Shown in pieces: positions 50,931 through 59,192 of a stretch of DNA of 64,000 nt. Under the pieces are notes generated by a model. It had not been told where the DNA came from. It saw only the letters and a list, made by a program, of their open reading frames with translations, and searched no databases. Numbering within the stretch: position 1 is the first letter of the stretch; each line of letters begins with the position of its first letter. This DNA is from JAAZMI01 sp050948785 (lineage in GTDB: Bacteria > Bacillota > Dethiobacteria > DTU022 > UBA8154). Both the position numbers and the translations under genes were made by a program. The DNA lies in assembly GCA_050948785.1 (NCBI GenBank), contig JBMNEM010000005.1:1-64000 (forward strand), written 5' to 3'.

Positions 50931-51041
50931 TGCTGACCTCCGGGATTAATATTTGGCTCGTTTTATTCATTAAATTGAGCTCATTCAGCAGTTCGTCCGA
51001 ACTCACCGCGCTATTATTGCATCAGCCTTTTTCCATTTCAT

Positions 51042-51225
51042 AAAAAAAGCCCCGGCTCCATAATAGGAAAAAGGGCTTATCCATAAATGCAAGTTTTTAT
51101 TATTTTTCAGGGAGAGCCATTCCCTGAAAAACAATGGTTTGTATTTTTTGCCGGGGAGATGCACCATAAAGCATCTGGTACAACTGTTTAACTTTCTATT
51201 TATATTATTAATTCTTAATTGTATA
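51042..51225 (-). ncRNA. Structured leader (attenuator-like) of the response-regulator gene
   Basis: On the minus strand the leader has a hairpin GATGC/GCATC (51158-51175) next to CCCCGG (51151-51156). An AT-rich link leads to a hairpin TTTTCAGGGA/TCCCTGAAAA with loop ATGGCTC (51114-51120), and then to a terminator, AAGCCC...GGGCTTTTTTT (51042-51078). The terminator's 3' arm contains GAGCCGGGG, which can pair instead with CCCCGGC or with the GGCTC loop, so mutually exclusive folds are possible. The regulator start is 111 bases further on. No known riboswitch family was recognised. Confidence 0.55.
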
Positions 51226-51231
51226 TTCAAT

Positions 51232-51260
51232 AATATATCATATTATTTTAACTTTCTCAA
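51232..51260 (-). promoter_or_regulatory. Promoter of the response-regulator transcript
   Basis: TTGAGA (51255-51260) and TATATT (51232-51237) are separated by 17 bases on the minus strand. The equivalent pair at 47518-47546 has the same spacing. Confidence 0.6.
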
Positions 51261-51376
51261 GAGGTAATTATATTTTTATTTCCTCTTGAATGCACCAGCT
51301 GCACCAAAATTAACTTATACTATTTAATTTGACATAAAAACCTTATTTTCCTTCTATTCCCGAATATTTATAAAAG

Positions 51377-51421
51377 AGAAAAGCAGCCACCCAAGTCTTA
51401 AACTTAAATTGCTGCTTTTCT
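51377..51421 (-). terminator. Terminator after antiporter paralogue C
   Basis: AGAAAAGCAGC pairs with GCTGCTTTTCT, about 60 bases beyond the stop of paralogue C. It is related to the hairpin after paralogue B and supports duplication of gene plus spacer. Confidence 0.8.
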
Positions 51422-51479
51422 GCTTTACCCTAATCAAGCCCAACCATACACTTAAACTGTAATCCTGTTATTAATCCAT

Positions 51480-53222
51480 CTAAGCTCCAACACCAAAAAT
51501 CCCAAACTGAAGATAGAACAAGAAAAACAACGCTACGCTTAACATGCCCATAAGCATTAGAACATCAAAGTCGATATTGCAAACATTAAAAAATCGGGAA
51601 AGCCTGCTTTTCCCCGGCTTGTAATCTGTTCTCTGTATTATTCTAAAAACAAAACGGTAAACACTAGCTTTAAAAGCACTCATCGAGTTCAAAGCATTCC
51701 CATATGTGCTGGATAAAGTATCATCAATAACTAACCTCATACCAATAGGCAAAGATAATTTCACTTCCTTCTCCAGCACCTTGGCCAAGAGAATAAATAA
51801 AACTATCCCATAACCCACCAGTTTAAGCGCAGTTATAATTCCATCCGCATTATAAACATCAAGAGATGAACCATAGGGAAGCAGTGATGCCAGAAGCTGT
51901 GGCCAGATACCCGTTATTAAACAGCTGGCAGATAAAACAACAATGGCTGCCTGCATACTAAATGTCAACTTTCTCTGGACTTTTCCCCGAGCTTTGATAA
52001 AACCAAAATATACAAATTTACAAAAACAAAGCGCGGTAGCTACACTGGCTAGCGTTAAAAGCAATCCTGCCGGGTTTATTCCGTGTACTGCATGTTTTAT
52101 TAAGTACTTACCTACATATCCGTTAAAAGGAGGAGTACCTGAAATAGCAAGCGCCCCTACCAACGCACCGATAAAAGCCACCGGCAAAGCTTTCCATAAG
52201 GGAGAAGGTTCTTTTTCTCCCCCGGGAATTTCCTTATGGTGCTGTAACTCTTGAAAATTTTCCGTTCCTACCGTATAAATAACCGCGCCTGCACTCATGA
52301 AAAGTAATGCTTTATAAAGCATATGGTGTACCAAAAACAAAAACCCGCCATCTACCGCAAGAGGGGCCCCCAATCCAACACCGCAAACCATAAACCCAAC
52401 CTTGCTGATAATACTATATGAAAGCAGACGGCGTAGATCGTTCTGGAAAAGAGCCACGGTAACTGCATAGATAGCCATAACTGCACCCATTATAATAATA
52501 AAATTGCTTGGCGGAAGTAACCGGGCTACAGCGTAGACCCCAACCTTTGTGCACAAAGCCGCCAGCAAAACACTGCAAGGAAAATTGGCCGCAGGATATC
52601 CCCAAGGAACCCAAAAATGTAAAGGCAAAAAGGCAGTTTTTATTCCAATACCCAGAATAAAAAAGGGAAGCCCCGCTACTGGATACATTAGCTCGAAAGT
52701 GCCCGTAGCATTATACTGAAGGATTATTCCAACCAACAACAAAAAACCACTCATCAATGAAAAGAACAACATACGATAAGCCATACGAACAGCATGGGGT
52801 GTCCTTTTTAAGAAAACAACAGCAGCAGTGGTTAAAGTCAAGGTCTCCCAAAAAAAGAGAAAGGTAAGGAAATTATCTGCAAAACAAACACCTATGGCAC
52901 TGCCTATTGCACCTAATAATACAGCCTGTTCCCCAGGCTTGGAAACATCAAGGCCGTAGAGCAGCCCAATAGCCCCAACAAACAGAAATCCGAAACCGGC
53001 AATCTTACTGTAAGGGTGGTAGCTAAACGAAAATAGTGTTAGGTTATTTTTTAATAATAAAGTATAACTTCCCAGTTCTACGCCGGATAGGAGATAAAAT
53101 GCCAGGAAAAGCAGCCCTGCAATATAAGTTAACATCAGGGCCCGGCGCCACTTTTGTGAAAGAAAAAGCACGGCAGGAAATACTATAACCGGTGCAACAA
53201 CTGACAATAACAAAAGGTTCAA
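51480..53222 (-). CDS. Proton-conducting antiporter subunit (MrpD/NuoL-like), paralogue C
   Basis: This 580-residue third paralogue is the one directly linked to the mrp operon, 96 bases downstream of the MrpD/NuoN-like gene. Channel residues match A (FFWETLTL, IKTAFLPLHFW, CTKVGVYA, VHHMLYKALLF, VGKYLI). It lacks a short segment near residue 57 (relative to A and B, the FADSAFQ/FADSAYQ stretch is missing). The start is TTG behind GGGAGTGATTTAA. It is probably the parental copy, with A and B derived from it, because only C lies within the continuous operon. Confidence 0.9.
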   Translation of the reverse strand: MNLLLLSVVAPVIVFPAVLFLSQKWRRALMLTYIAGLLFLAFYLLSGVELGSYTLLLKNNLTLFSFSYHPYSKIAGFGFLFVGAIGLLYGLDVSKPGEQAVLLGAIGSAIGVCFADNFLTFLFFWETLTLTTAAVVFLKRTPHAVRMAYRMLFFSLMSGFLLLVGIILQYNATGTFELMYPVAGLPFFILGIGIKTAFLPLHFWVPWGYPAANFPCSVLLAALCTKVGVYAVARLLPPSNFIIIMGAVMAIYAVTVALFQNDLRRLLSYSIISKVGFMVCGVGLGAPLAVDGGFLFLVHHMLYKALLFMSAGAVIYTVGTENFQELQHHKEIPGGEKEPSPLWKALPVAFIGALVGALAISGTPPFNGYVGKYLIKHAVHGINPAGLLLTLASVATALCFCKFVYFGFIKARGKVQRKLTFSMQAAIVVLSASCLITGIWPQLLASLLPYGSSLDVYNADGIITALKLVGYGIVLFILLAKVLEKEVKLSLPIGMRLVIDDTLSSTYGNALNSMSAFKASVYRFVFRIIQRTDYKPGKSRLSRFFNVCNIDFDVLMLMGMLSVALFFLFYLQFGIFGVGA

Positions 53223-53318
53223 TTAAATCACTCCCTTATTTGCTATCTTTTTTGCTAAGATATATACTATTTTCCGGCCTACAGCAGATAAGCCGCCCCG
53301 CCATACCACCCTTAGTTT

Positions 53319-54797
53319 CTAAAACAGATAACTTACAACGTCATTTACAAAAGGAACCGTAAGATCGAGCTTTATCCCAATTACAATACAAGCAACAGCC
53401 AGTACGGCAATGGGAAGCAACATCGGCCAAGGAGCTTCAATACCTTTAGTAGAAGTAAAGTCCCCCTCTCTAAAAAAAGCAGCGATCACTATAGGGAAGA
53501 AATACATTGCGTTAAGAACAGCACTGGTAATCAAAATGATAATAATAACAGGCATTTGGGCTTCCAGACTGCCCATCAAAAGGTACCATTTGGATATAAA
53601 CCCATTAACAGGCAATATCCCTACCATGCCTATACTTCCTACAGTAAAAGCCAGCATGGTAATAGGCATACGTCGCCCCACACCATTCAGCTCACTGATT
53701 CTTTCTTTACCGGTCATTGTAATAATAGCCCCCGCACAGAAAAAGAGCATTATCTTCAGCAGCGCGTGATTAAGTATATGTAACAGCCCCCCGGTTAAGC
53801 CCAGTTGGGTCAACAAAGCGCCCCCCAGCGTTATATAACCGAGCTGGCTGATAGTAGAAAAGGCCAACCTTCGTTTAAGAAAGTCTTGTCGCATAGCGAT
53901 TATTGAGGCTAAAAGGATAGTAAAGGAAATTAGAACTATGACAACAATGCCCAGATTTAATTCTATCAATAATTTGGAGCCATAAACCGAATACATTACC
54001 CTTAATATACCAAACACACCTGACTTAACAACAGCAACAGCATGCAGCAGAGCACTAACCGGGGTTGGTGCAACCATAGCGGATGGCAACCACGAATGCA
54101 ACGGCATAATCGCGGCCTTGACTCCAAAACCCAGAATATAACTAGCAAAAATAATGTTCAACGCCAAAGGCGCCATCCGAGCAGCTTCTGTAAAAATACC
54201 CCCCTGTGCAAAGTCAAGGGTCCCGGCAAACCCGAAAGTGCCAAACAGGGCAAAAAGAACCAGGCCGGCACCGGAAAAACTGTAAATAATATAACGCAAG
54301 CCGGCTTTATGATCTTTTTCCTGACCCTCATGGATAACCAGGGGATAAGTCGCCAGAGTCAGCAATTCATAAAAAAGGTAGAGCGTAAACATGTTTGCTG
54401 CAAAGGCAATGCCCATGGTCACGCTGAGGGAAAGGAGGAAAAATATGAAAAAGCGCCTCCTGTTATGTCCAAAAGACATATAACCAATCGCGTAAAGTAC
54501 CGTAAATACCCAAAGTATAGACGCTATTCCCCCAAAAAGCGCTCCAAAGGGATCGACCCGAAAGGCAAATTCCAGCCCGGGCATAATCTGTACCAGCTTG
54601 TAAGAGAGAAAATTCCCCTTGAATACCTGCTGTAAAATAAGTATCACAACTATGGCAGTAACTATGCTGGTAAGCAGCGCCAGGGGATTACGAATCTCGT
54701 CCTTTTTTTCAGAAATAAAAACGAGCAGCAGCGCTCCAATGATCGGAATAATAACGGCATAAAGCGGTAAACTCGAAACGATTTCCACTAGCTTCAC
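53319..54797 (-). CDS. MrpD/NuoN-like proton-conducting subunit
   Basis: This 492-residue membrane protein of the PF00361 family is distinct from the three neighbouring paralogues. Channel residues are the glutamate in LFYELLTLATYPLV, the lysine in FGVKAAIMPLHSWLP, the loop APTPVSALLHAVAVVKSG, histidines in LLHILNHALLK, and the lysine in VNGFISKWYLL. The loop pattern is close to MrpD/MbhH and NuoN. It follows the MbhE-type gene after 93 bases and would be the second antiporter module of the complex encoded upstream. Confidence 0.9.
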   Translation of the reverse strand: MKLVEIVSSLPLYAVIIPIIGALLLVFISEKKDEIRNPLALLTSIVTAIVVILILQQVFKGNFLSYKLVQIMPGLEFAFRVDPFGALFGGIASILWVFTVLYAIGYMSFGHNRRRFFIFFLLSLSVTMGIAFAANMFTLYLFYELLTLATYPLVIHEGQEKDHKAGLRYIIYSFSGAGLVLFALFGTFGFAGTLDFAQGGIFTEAARMAPLALNIIFASYILGFGVKAAIMPLHSWLPSAMVAPTPVSALLHAVAVVKSGVFGILRVMYSVYGSKLLIELNLGIVVIVLISFTILLASIIAMRQDFLKRRLAFSTISQLGYITLGGALLTQLGLTGGLLHILNHALLKIMLFFCAGAIITMTGKERISELNGVGRRMPITMLAFTVGSIGMVGILPVNGFISKWYLLMGSLEAQMPVIIIILITSAVLNAMYFFPIVIAAFFREGDFTSTKGIEAPWPMLLPIAVLAVACIVIGIKLDLTVPFVNDVVSYLF

Positions 54798-54890
54798 CCC
54801 TTTTTCCGGAGATATTTCTTAAACTCGACAACCGACGATCCACGTATGCTTGTATGCATTAATATTAATAAATTGTTGCGCACGGCATTT

Positions 54891-55190
54891 TTACTCCTTT
54901 TTAACGCCCCAAAGGACCATAATTGACATTACGGCAGTAAAGATCACCGTTGTTTCCAACAAAGTATCATAGCCACGGTAATCCAGCACGACATTGGCAA
55001 CGAAGTTGGAACCACCGCTTTCAGTGGGTCCCATATCCACATAACGGCCCGTCACATAATTATTGGTCGGGTTCGTCACCTCCCCATAAACGGGCATTTC
55101 CATAATGGATAGCAAAAGAACCGTGGCAATTAAAGCTACCAGTACAACGATCACACCGATAAAAGTAAACTCACGCCAATCAACGTTCAT
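54891..55190 (-). CDS. MbhE-type subunit (MrpA C-terminal part/MrpB N-terminal-like)
   Basis: This 99-residue protein has a membrane helix at each end (about 10-32 and 78-95) and a conserved middle (NNYVTGRYVDMG, ETGG-like ESGGSNFVANVVLDYRGYDTL). The pattern FVANVVLDYRGYDTLLETTVIF is the signature of MbhE and the end of MrpA. In classical Mrp operons this part is fused to MrpA. Here it is a separate gene that overlaps the MbhD-type gene by four bases, as in archaeal membrane-bound hydrogenase clusters. Confidence 0.85.
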   Translation of the reverse strand: MNVDWREFTFIGVIVVLVALIATVLLLSIMEMPVYGEVTNPTNNYVTGRYVDMGPTESGGSNFVANVVLDYRGYDTLLETTVIFTAVMSIMVLWGVKKE

Positions 55191-55435
55191 TCCGGTCGCC
55201 TCCCCACTCTGGATATGACAGTAATCATCAGGACAGAAGATCCTAAGGCCACCGCCGCCTCAGTAATGGCAATATCAGGAGCATTGAGCATCTGCCAGAC
55301 AAAAGCCATGACAACGCTGTAACCTCCGTAGATGATGGCCATAAGCAGAAGGTCTTCAAAGATAAAAATCGCCAGTATTGCAAGAACGAGCAAGGTCAGA
55401 AGCGTAAAAATAATATATTCCGGCGCAATGATCAT
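55187..55435 (-). CDS. MbhD-type subunit (DUF4040, MrpA C-terminal part)
   Basis: This 82-residue, three-helix protein matches the DUF4040/MbhD domain found at the MrpA C-terminus. The signature is MLNAPDIAITEAAVALG, with the glutamate and aspartate thought to lie on the ion path. It overlaps both neighbours by four bases (mnhG and the MbhE-type gene), so the three are translated in coupling. Its separate coding marks the locus as Mbh-like rather than classical MrpA-led. Confidence 0.9.
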   Translation of the reverse strand: MIIAPEYIIFTLLTLLVLAILAIFIFEDLLLMAIIYGGYSVVMAFVWQMLNAPDIAITEAAVALGSSVLMITVISRVGRRPE

Positions 55436-55800
55436 TTATCACTCACCTTCTTCCTGCGAGAACTCCCCTTTTTATTATCATAAAGATTACTGGTAAAAGT
55501 TCCTTCAACCATCGGGGTGCCCCGGTCATAAGCCGTTTTCATAATCAAGTGCGTCATTACGGGGTTGACAGTCAGGATTATCCCGACAATCATCAACAGC
55601 TTGATCGTGTTGGAAGTTCCCGGAATTAATATCAGCATCGCCAGCAATGCCAGGCCGGCACCCAAAGTATCGCATTTTCCCATAGCATGTATCCGGTTGT
55701 AGAGATCAGGAAGCCTGAGCAAGCCAATCACACCCGCTGCCAGGAAAAAATAACCTCCGATTAAAAAAACCAGCACAATAATGTCCCTCGCCACATGCAT
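55432..55800 (-). CDS. mrpG: Monovalent cation/H+ antiporter subunit G
   Basis: MrpG (PhaG/MnhG) is a small three-helix subunit of the Mrp Na+/H+ antiporter. The 122-residue sequence has GLLRLPDLYNRIHAMGKCDTLG, the family signature in the first loop, and a charged C-terminal tail (KKGSSRRKK). It overlaps the MbhD-type gene by four bases and lies 100 bases after mrpF. Confidence 0.92.
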   Translation of the reverse strand: MHVARDIIVLVFLIGGYFFLAAGVIGLLRLPDLYNRIHAMGKCDTLGAGLALLAMLILIPGTSNTIKLLMIVGIILTVNPVMTHLIMKTAYDRGTPMVEGTFTSNLYDNKKGSSRRKKVSDK

Positions 55801-55900
55801 TTACTCTTCTCGCCTCCTCCGTAAATAAATGGATGATTTATTCTACTCGGCCAAATTACTCTGCAGGCATTCTCATACAAAAAACATGGAACACCTCCGG

Positions 55901-56167
55901 CTAGATTATTCTGCCATCGCGCAGCAACTTGAGAATGGCAAGGGTGGCCGCAAAACCAGCCAGTACAAAAAGCAGGGCCACATCGATATAGTGATACTGA
56001 TCAAACCTGTAGGAATAAATCAATATATACAGCACTATCATCGTATTGATCATATTCATGGCTACAATCCGGTCAGTGGCAGAAGGGCCGGTATACGCCC
56101 TGTAAAAAGCAGCCAAGCCTAGAAGAGCCAAACCGATGGAATAGAAGTTTAAAATAGCATCTAGCAT
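55901..56167 (-). CDS. mrpF: Monovalent cation/H+ antiporter subunit F
   Basis: MrpF (PhaF/MnhF) is an 88-residue, three-helix subunit. The signature YRAYTGPSATDRIVAMNMIN, with the conserved arginine and aspartate, is present, followed by a hydrophobic helix with DVALLFVLAGFAATLAI. It starts one base after the mrpE stop codon. Confidence 0.92.
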   Translation of the reverse strand: MLDAILNFYSIGLALLGLAAFYRAYTGPSATDRIVAMNMINTMIVLYILIYSYRFDQYHYIDVALLFVLAGFAATLAILKLLRDGRII

Positions 56168-56168
56168 T

Positions 56169-56696
56169 TTACTCCCCGCTTTCTTCCAGTTCTTTCGCCA
56201 TGTTTAAAAGATACCAGTCACGAACTCCTTCGATATGGTCTTTTGTCATGCCGTGAACAACGAGACGATCGCCTTCCAACTCCACCGTAACCGTACCTGG
56301 CGTAAGAGTGATGGAATTGGCATAAAGAACACGCACCAGATCTTTTTCCAAGTTTATTTTCATGGTGATGACTCCCGGTGAAATAGGCAGCCTGGGATTA
56401 AGCACAATGCTTGCCACGATAAAATTTGCTTTAATTATTTCCCAGACTAGAACAATGAAATAGCGTATAAAAAGAACAACCTGGCGCAAAGTTATCTTTG
56501 TCTTTACCTTTTCTTCGGCAGTAATTTCGTTCCAAATAAGAGTTGTGAGGAAAGAGATAATGATCCCCGTAAGGAAATGCTGCCAATGCAAGCTGTTGGA
56601 AACAAGCAGCCAAAAGGCCAGCATCAGGACAGCGATAAGTATTGAGCCGCCCAAATCCCGCTTAAAACCATCCAGCAGCGAGCGGTTTGAAGACAT
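56169..56696 (-). CDS. mrpE: Na+/H+ antiporter subunit E
   Basis: MrpE is a 175-residue subunit with two or three N-terminal membrane helices and a cytoplasmic C-terminal domain. The signature ANSITLTPGTVTVELEGDRLVVHGM is present, as is the preceding NPRLPISPGVITM. It lies 20 bases after mrpD. MrpE is needed for normal antiport activity but is not the channel itself. Confidence 0.93.
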   Translation of the reverse strand: MSSNRSLLDGFKRDLGGSILIAVLMLAFWLLVSNSLHWQHFLTGIIISFLTTLIWNEITAEEKVKTKITLRQVVLFIRYFIVLVWEIIKANFIVASIVLNPRLPISPGVITMKINLEKDLVRVLYANSITLTPGTVTVELEGDRLVVHGMTKDHIEGVRDWYLLNMAKELEESGE

Positions 56697-56716
56697 TAAA
56701 AATCACTCCCTGACAA

Positions 56717-58201
56717 TTATAGTAAAAACCTGGTAACCGCTTTCCCCAGGAATGTTAAAGCTCCACCGGGGAAAACCCCCATATAGATAATTCCTGCAGC
56801 TGTGACAATAATGGGCAGCAGCATACTGAAAGGAACGGCATCCATTTCCAGTTTGATCTTCGGGCCGGACACAAAATAAGCCTGCCAGATAATCGGTAAG
56901 TAGTAAGCGGCATTTAATAACCCGCTTAAAACAATCAAAGCGATAAAGTAGGGATTGCCTGCTTCCAGACTGCCCAGAGCTATCCCGTACTTCGTAATAA
57001 ATCCTCCGAAAAGCGGGATACCGATCATCGAAAGGGAAGCGATCGTAAAGGCAACCATAGTCACTGGCATCTGATAACCCAAACCTGTAAACTGCGTAAC
57101 TTTTTTCTTGCCCGTCTGGTAATAGATCGCTCCGGCGGATAAAAAGAGACACACCTTCATAAAAGCGTGAATAATGATGTGCAGCATCGCCGCCGTAATA
57201 CCCCAGACTGTCCCCAGCCCAAAACCAAGAAAAATATAGCCGATCTGAGCCACAGTGGAATAAGCGAGGCGGCGCTTTAAATTTACCTGTACAAAGGCAA
57301 AGAAAGAACCAAAAAGAATCGCCATTGAAGCCATAATCAGGATCAAATAACGCATGTACGTACCTGTGAAAATATCAAAACCAAAAACTAAGAAATAAAC
57401 CCTCATGATCGAAACAATGTACACTTTCACCACCAAGCCGGAAAGAATGGCACTGGAAGGGGAAGGAGCCGAAGAGTGTGCATCAGGCAACCAGATATGC
57501 AGAGGAAAGAGTGCTGCCTTCAATCCAAGGCCAATCGTAAAAAAACTGATCATCATCCAGATAATAATCGGGTACTGATCCCTAACTCTGACCAATTCAG
57601 CAGCAACATAGGTCATATTCAGGTTCCCCGTAAGCTGGTAGGCAAAAGCAATCGCAAACAAAAGAAAAGCCGCTCCCGTGGAAGAAAGGATTAGATAACG
57701 CAAAGCAGCTTCTGTTGAAAGTTTTTCCCCTTTGGCCGCCACCAGCGCACAAGCGCCAATGCCCGTAACTTCAACCATCACAAAAAGGTTAAAGAAGTCG
57801 TTCGTGGCCACCATACCCATCATCGCCGAAAGCGTTAAAAGGTAGCATGTATAATACCAGCCCGAAACAGACGGGGGAATTTCCGTGGGAATGGCTTTCA
57901 CGCAGTAGATGGCGATCAGCAGAAAACTTCCCGATAAAAGCAGCAACATCATAGCACCCAGCTCATCAATCATCATTTCAATACCCCAGGGGGGGCGCCA
58001 GCCGCCGGCGTAATAGTGGATAATCTCCCCTCCTGCCACCCGGTAAGCCAGAATGCAGCTGAGAATAAAGGAGAAACCCACGCTGATAATCGTAAGATAA
58101 GGGCACCATTCCTTTTTCCAGCGGGCAAAAAAAGCCATACCAAAAGCTCCAATTAATGATCCAATTACTAAAAAGAAAGGCATGTTTTCCCACAAATACA
58201 T
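56717..58201 (-). CDS. mrpD: Na+/H+ antiporter subunit D
   Basis: This 494-residue proton-channel subunit (PF00361) lies at the position of mrpD. The channel residues are the glutamate in NLFVMVEVTGIGA, the lysine in LGLKAALFPLHIWLPDAH, the loop SAPSPSSAILSGLVVKV, the histidine in MLHIIIHAFMKVCLFL, and the lysine in FGGFITKYG. It follows mrpC after 12 bases. It is clearly distinct from the 492-residue subunit and from the three paralogues downstream, so the locus encodes five such channel subunits in total. Confidence 0.93.
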   Translation of the reverse strand: MYLWENMPFFLVIGSLIGAFGMAFFARWKKEWCPYLTIISVGFSFILSCILAYRVAGGEIIHYYAGGWRPPWGIEMMIDELGAMMLLLLSGSFLLIAIYCVKAIPTEIPPSVSGWYYTCYLLTLSAMMGMVATNDFFNLFVMVEVTGIGACALVAAKGEKLSTEAALRYLILSSTGAAFLLFAIAFAYQLTGNLNMTYVAAELVRVRDQYPIIIWMMISFFTIGLGLKAALFPLHIWLPDAHSSAPSPSSAILSGLVVKVYIVSIMRVYFLVFGFDIFTGTYMRYLILIMASMAILFGSFFAFVQVNLKRRLAYSTVAQIGYIFLGFGLGTVWGITAAMLHIIIHAFMKVCLFLSAGAIYYQTGKKKVTQFTGLGYQMPVTMVAFTIASLSMIGIPLFGGFITKYGIALGSLEAGNPYFIALIVLSGLLNAAYYLPIIWQAYFVSGPKIKLEMDAVPFSMLLPIIVTAAGIIYMGVFPGGALTFLGKAVTRFLL

Positions 58202-58213
58202 CTTTTTGTCACC

Positions 58214-58591
58214 TCATCCTAATGATCTCATCCTAATGATATCAGGAGCGTGAATCGTTCCATAAAAATTATAAAGCTTCACGATGAGAGCCAGTGCAAA
58301 GGCCGTTACGCTGAAACCTACCACGATACCGGTCAGAATCAGGGTTGAAGTTAGTGGATTAATGTATAAAGTGGCCTCTGGCAAACTGGGATCATAGATC
58401 GGAGCAATACCGCCTTTGATGTTGCCCATAGCAATATAAAAAAGAAAAATACCCGACTGCATAATGTTGACGCCCATAACTTTTTTCATCAAATTATGTT
58501 GGGTGAGAATGCACAGACAGCCCAGACAAAATATGATCATGGAAATAAAATAGGGATAATTCAATATCAACTTAGAGAATTCAATCGTCAT
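58214..58591 (-). CDS. mrpC: Na+/H+ antiporter subunit C (NuoK-like)
   Basis: MrpC is a 125-residue, three-helix subunit homologous to NuoK. The family features GVNIMQSGIFLFYIAMG, DPSLPEATLYINPLTSTLILTGIVVG and SVTAFALALIVKL (cut here into segments) are visible. It lies seven bases after mrpB. Confidence 0.92.
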   Translation of the reverse strand: MTIEFSKLILNYPYFISMIIFCLGCLCILTQHNLMKKVMGVNIMQSGIFLFYIAMGNIKGGIAPIYDPSLPEATLYINPLTSTLILTGIVVGFSVTAFALALIVKLYNFYGTIHAPDIIRMRSLG

Positions 58592-58598
58592 TGCCGCT

Positions 58599-58994
58599 TC
58601 ACTCCTCCTTTACCAAAAGGTAAATAATGCTCAAGATGGAGCAGGCCACCAGTGTCCCAATACAAAAGTTTGCCAAACTGACCCATCCCCCGCTGAACAA
58701 TGTCCCGGGCGTGCCGACCGGCCCATGTACCTGGGGAACTAAAAATTTAATACCTTCTACCACAGCCCCCAAGCCCAGCAAAAAAATAGCCAGCCCCATG
58801 GGTGCCCCACGCAGTTTTCCTCTCCATTGCTCGCCAAAGACAAAAAAACAAACAAGAAAGCCCATGGCCAGTATGGTTCCTCCGGCAAAACCGCCCCCCG
58901 GAGAAGCGCTACCATGAAGAATAACGTAAAAACCGTAAACAACGACAAGCAGCGCTACATAGCGAAATACTATCTTGCTAATGTGATCATCCAT
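58599..58994 (-). CDS. mrpB: Na+/H+ antiporter subunit B
   Basis: MrpB is a 131-residue, four-helix subunit. The signature GSASPGGGFAGGTILAMGF is present, as is the C-terminal VSLANFCIGTLVACSI. It is the first gene of the operon; no mrpA precedes it. The start is ATG behind TGAGGTGATG. The 200 bases upstream hold a TTGAGA motif and AT-rich sequence but no confident promoter. Confidence 0.92.
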   Translation of the reverse strand: MDDHISKIVFRYVALLVVVYGFYVILHGSASPGGGFAGGTILAMGFLVCFFVFGEQWRGKLRGAPMGLAIFLLGLGAVVEGIKFLVPQVHGPVGTPGTLFSGGWVSLANFCIGTLVACSILSIIYLLVKEE

Positions 58995-59192
58995 AAATGC
59001 ATCACCTCACAAAATGATGATGTTTCCGTGCTACCCAAAAAACGTCTGACAATTTTTACACTTGGCTTTATTTTCTCTTTACTACCCCCTTTATATAAGC
59101 TTCTTTATTATTTCTTTTATTTACTCTCAAATTCCTGCCAGTCAGATATTTTTATAATAAAATTAGATTAAAATCATAGCCCCTTTCTAAAT

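Noticed and set aside
46900..51300. CRISPR array suggested by recurring short motifs and hairpins
   Set aside because: The repeated elements are few, unequal in length, separated by hundreds of bases and differ in order. There are no regular repeat-spacer units and no cas genes.
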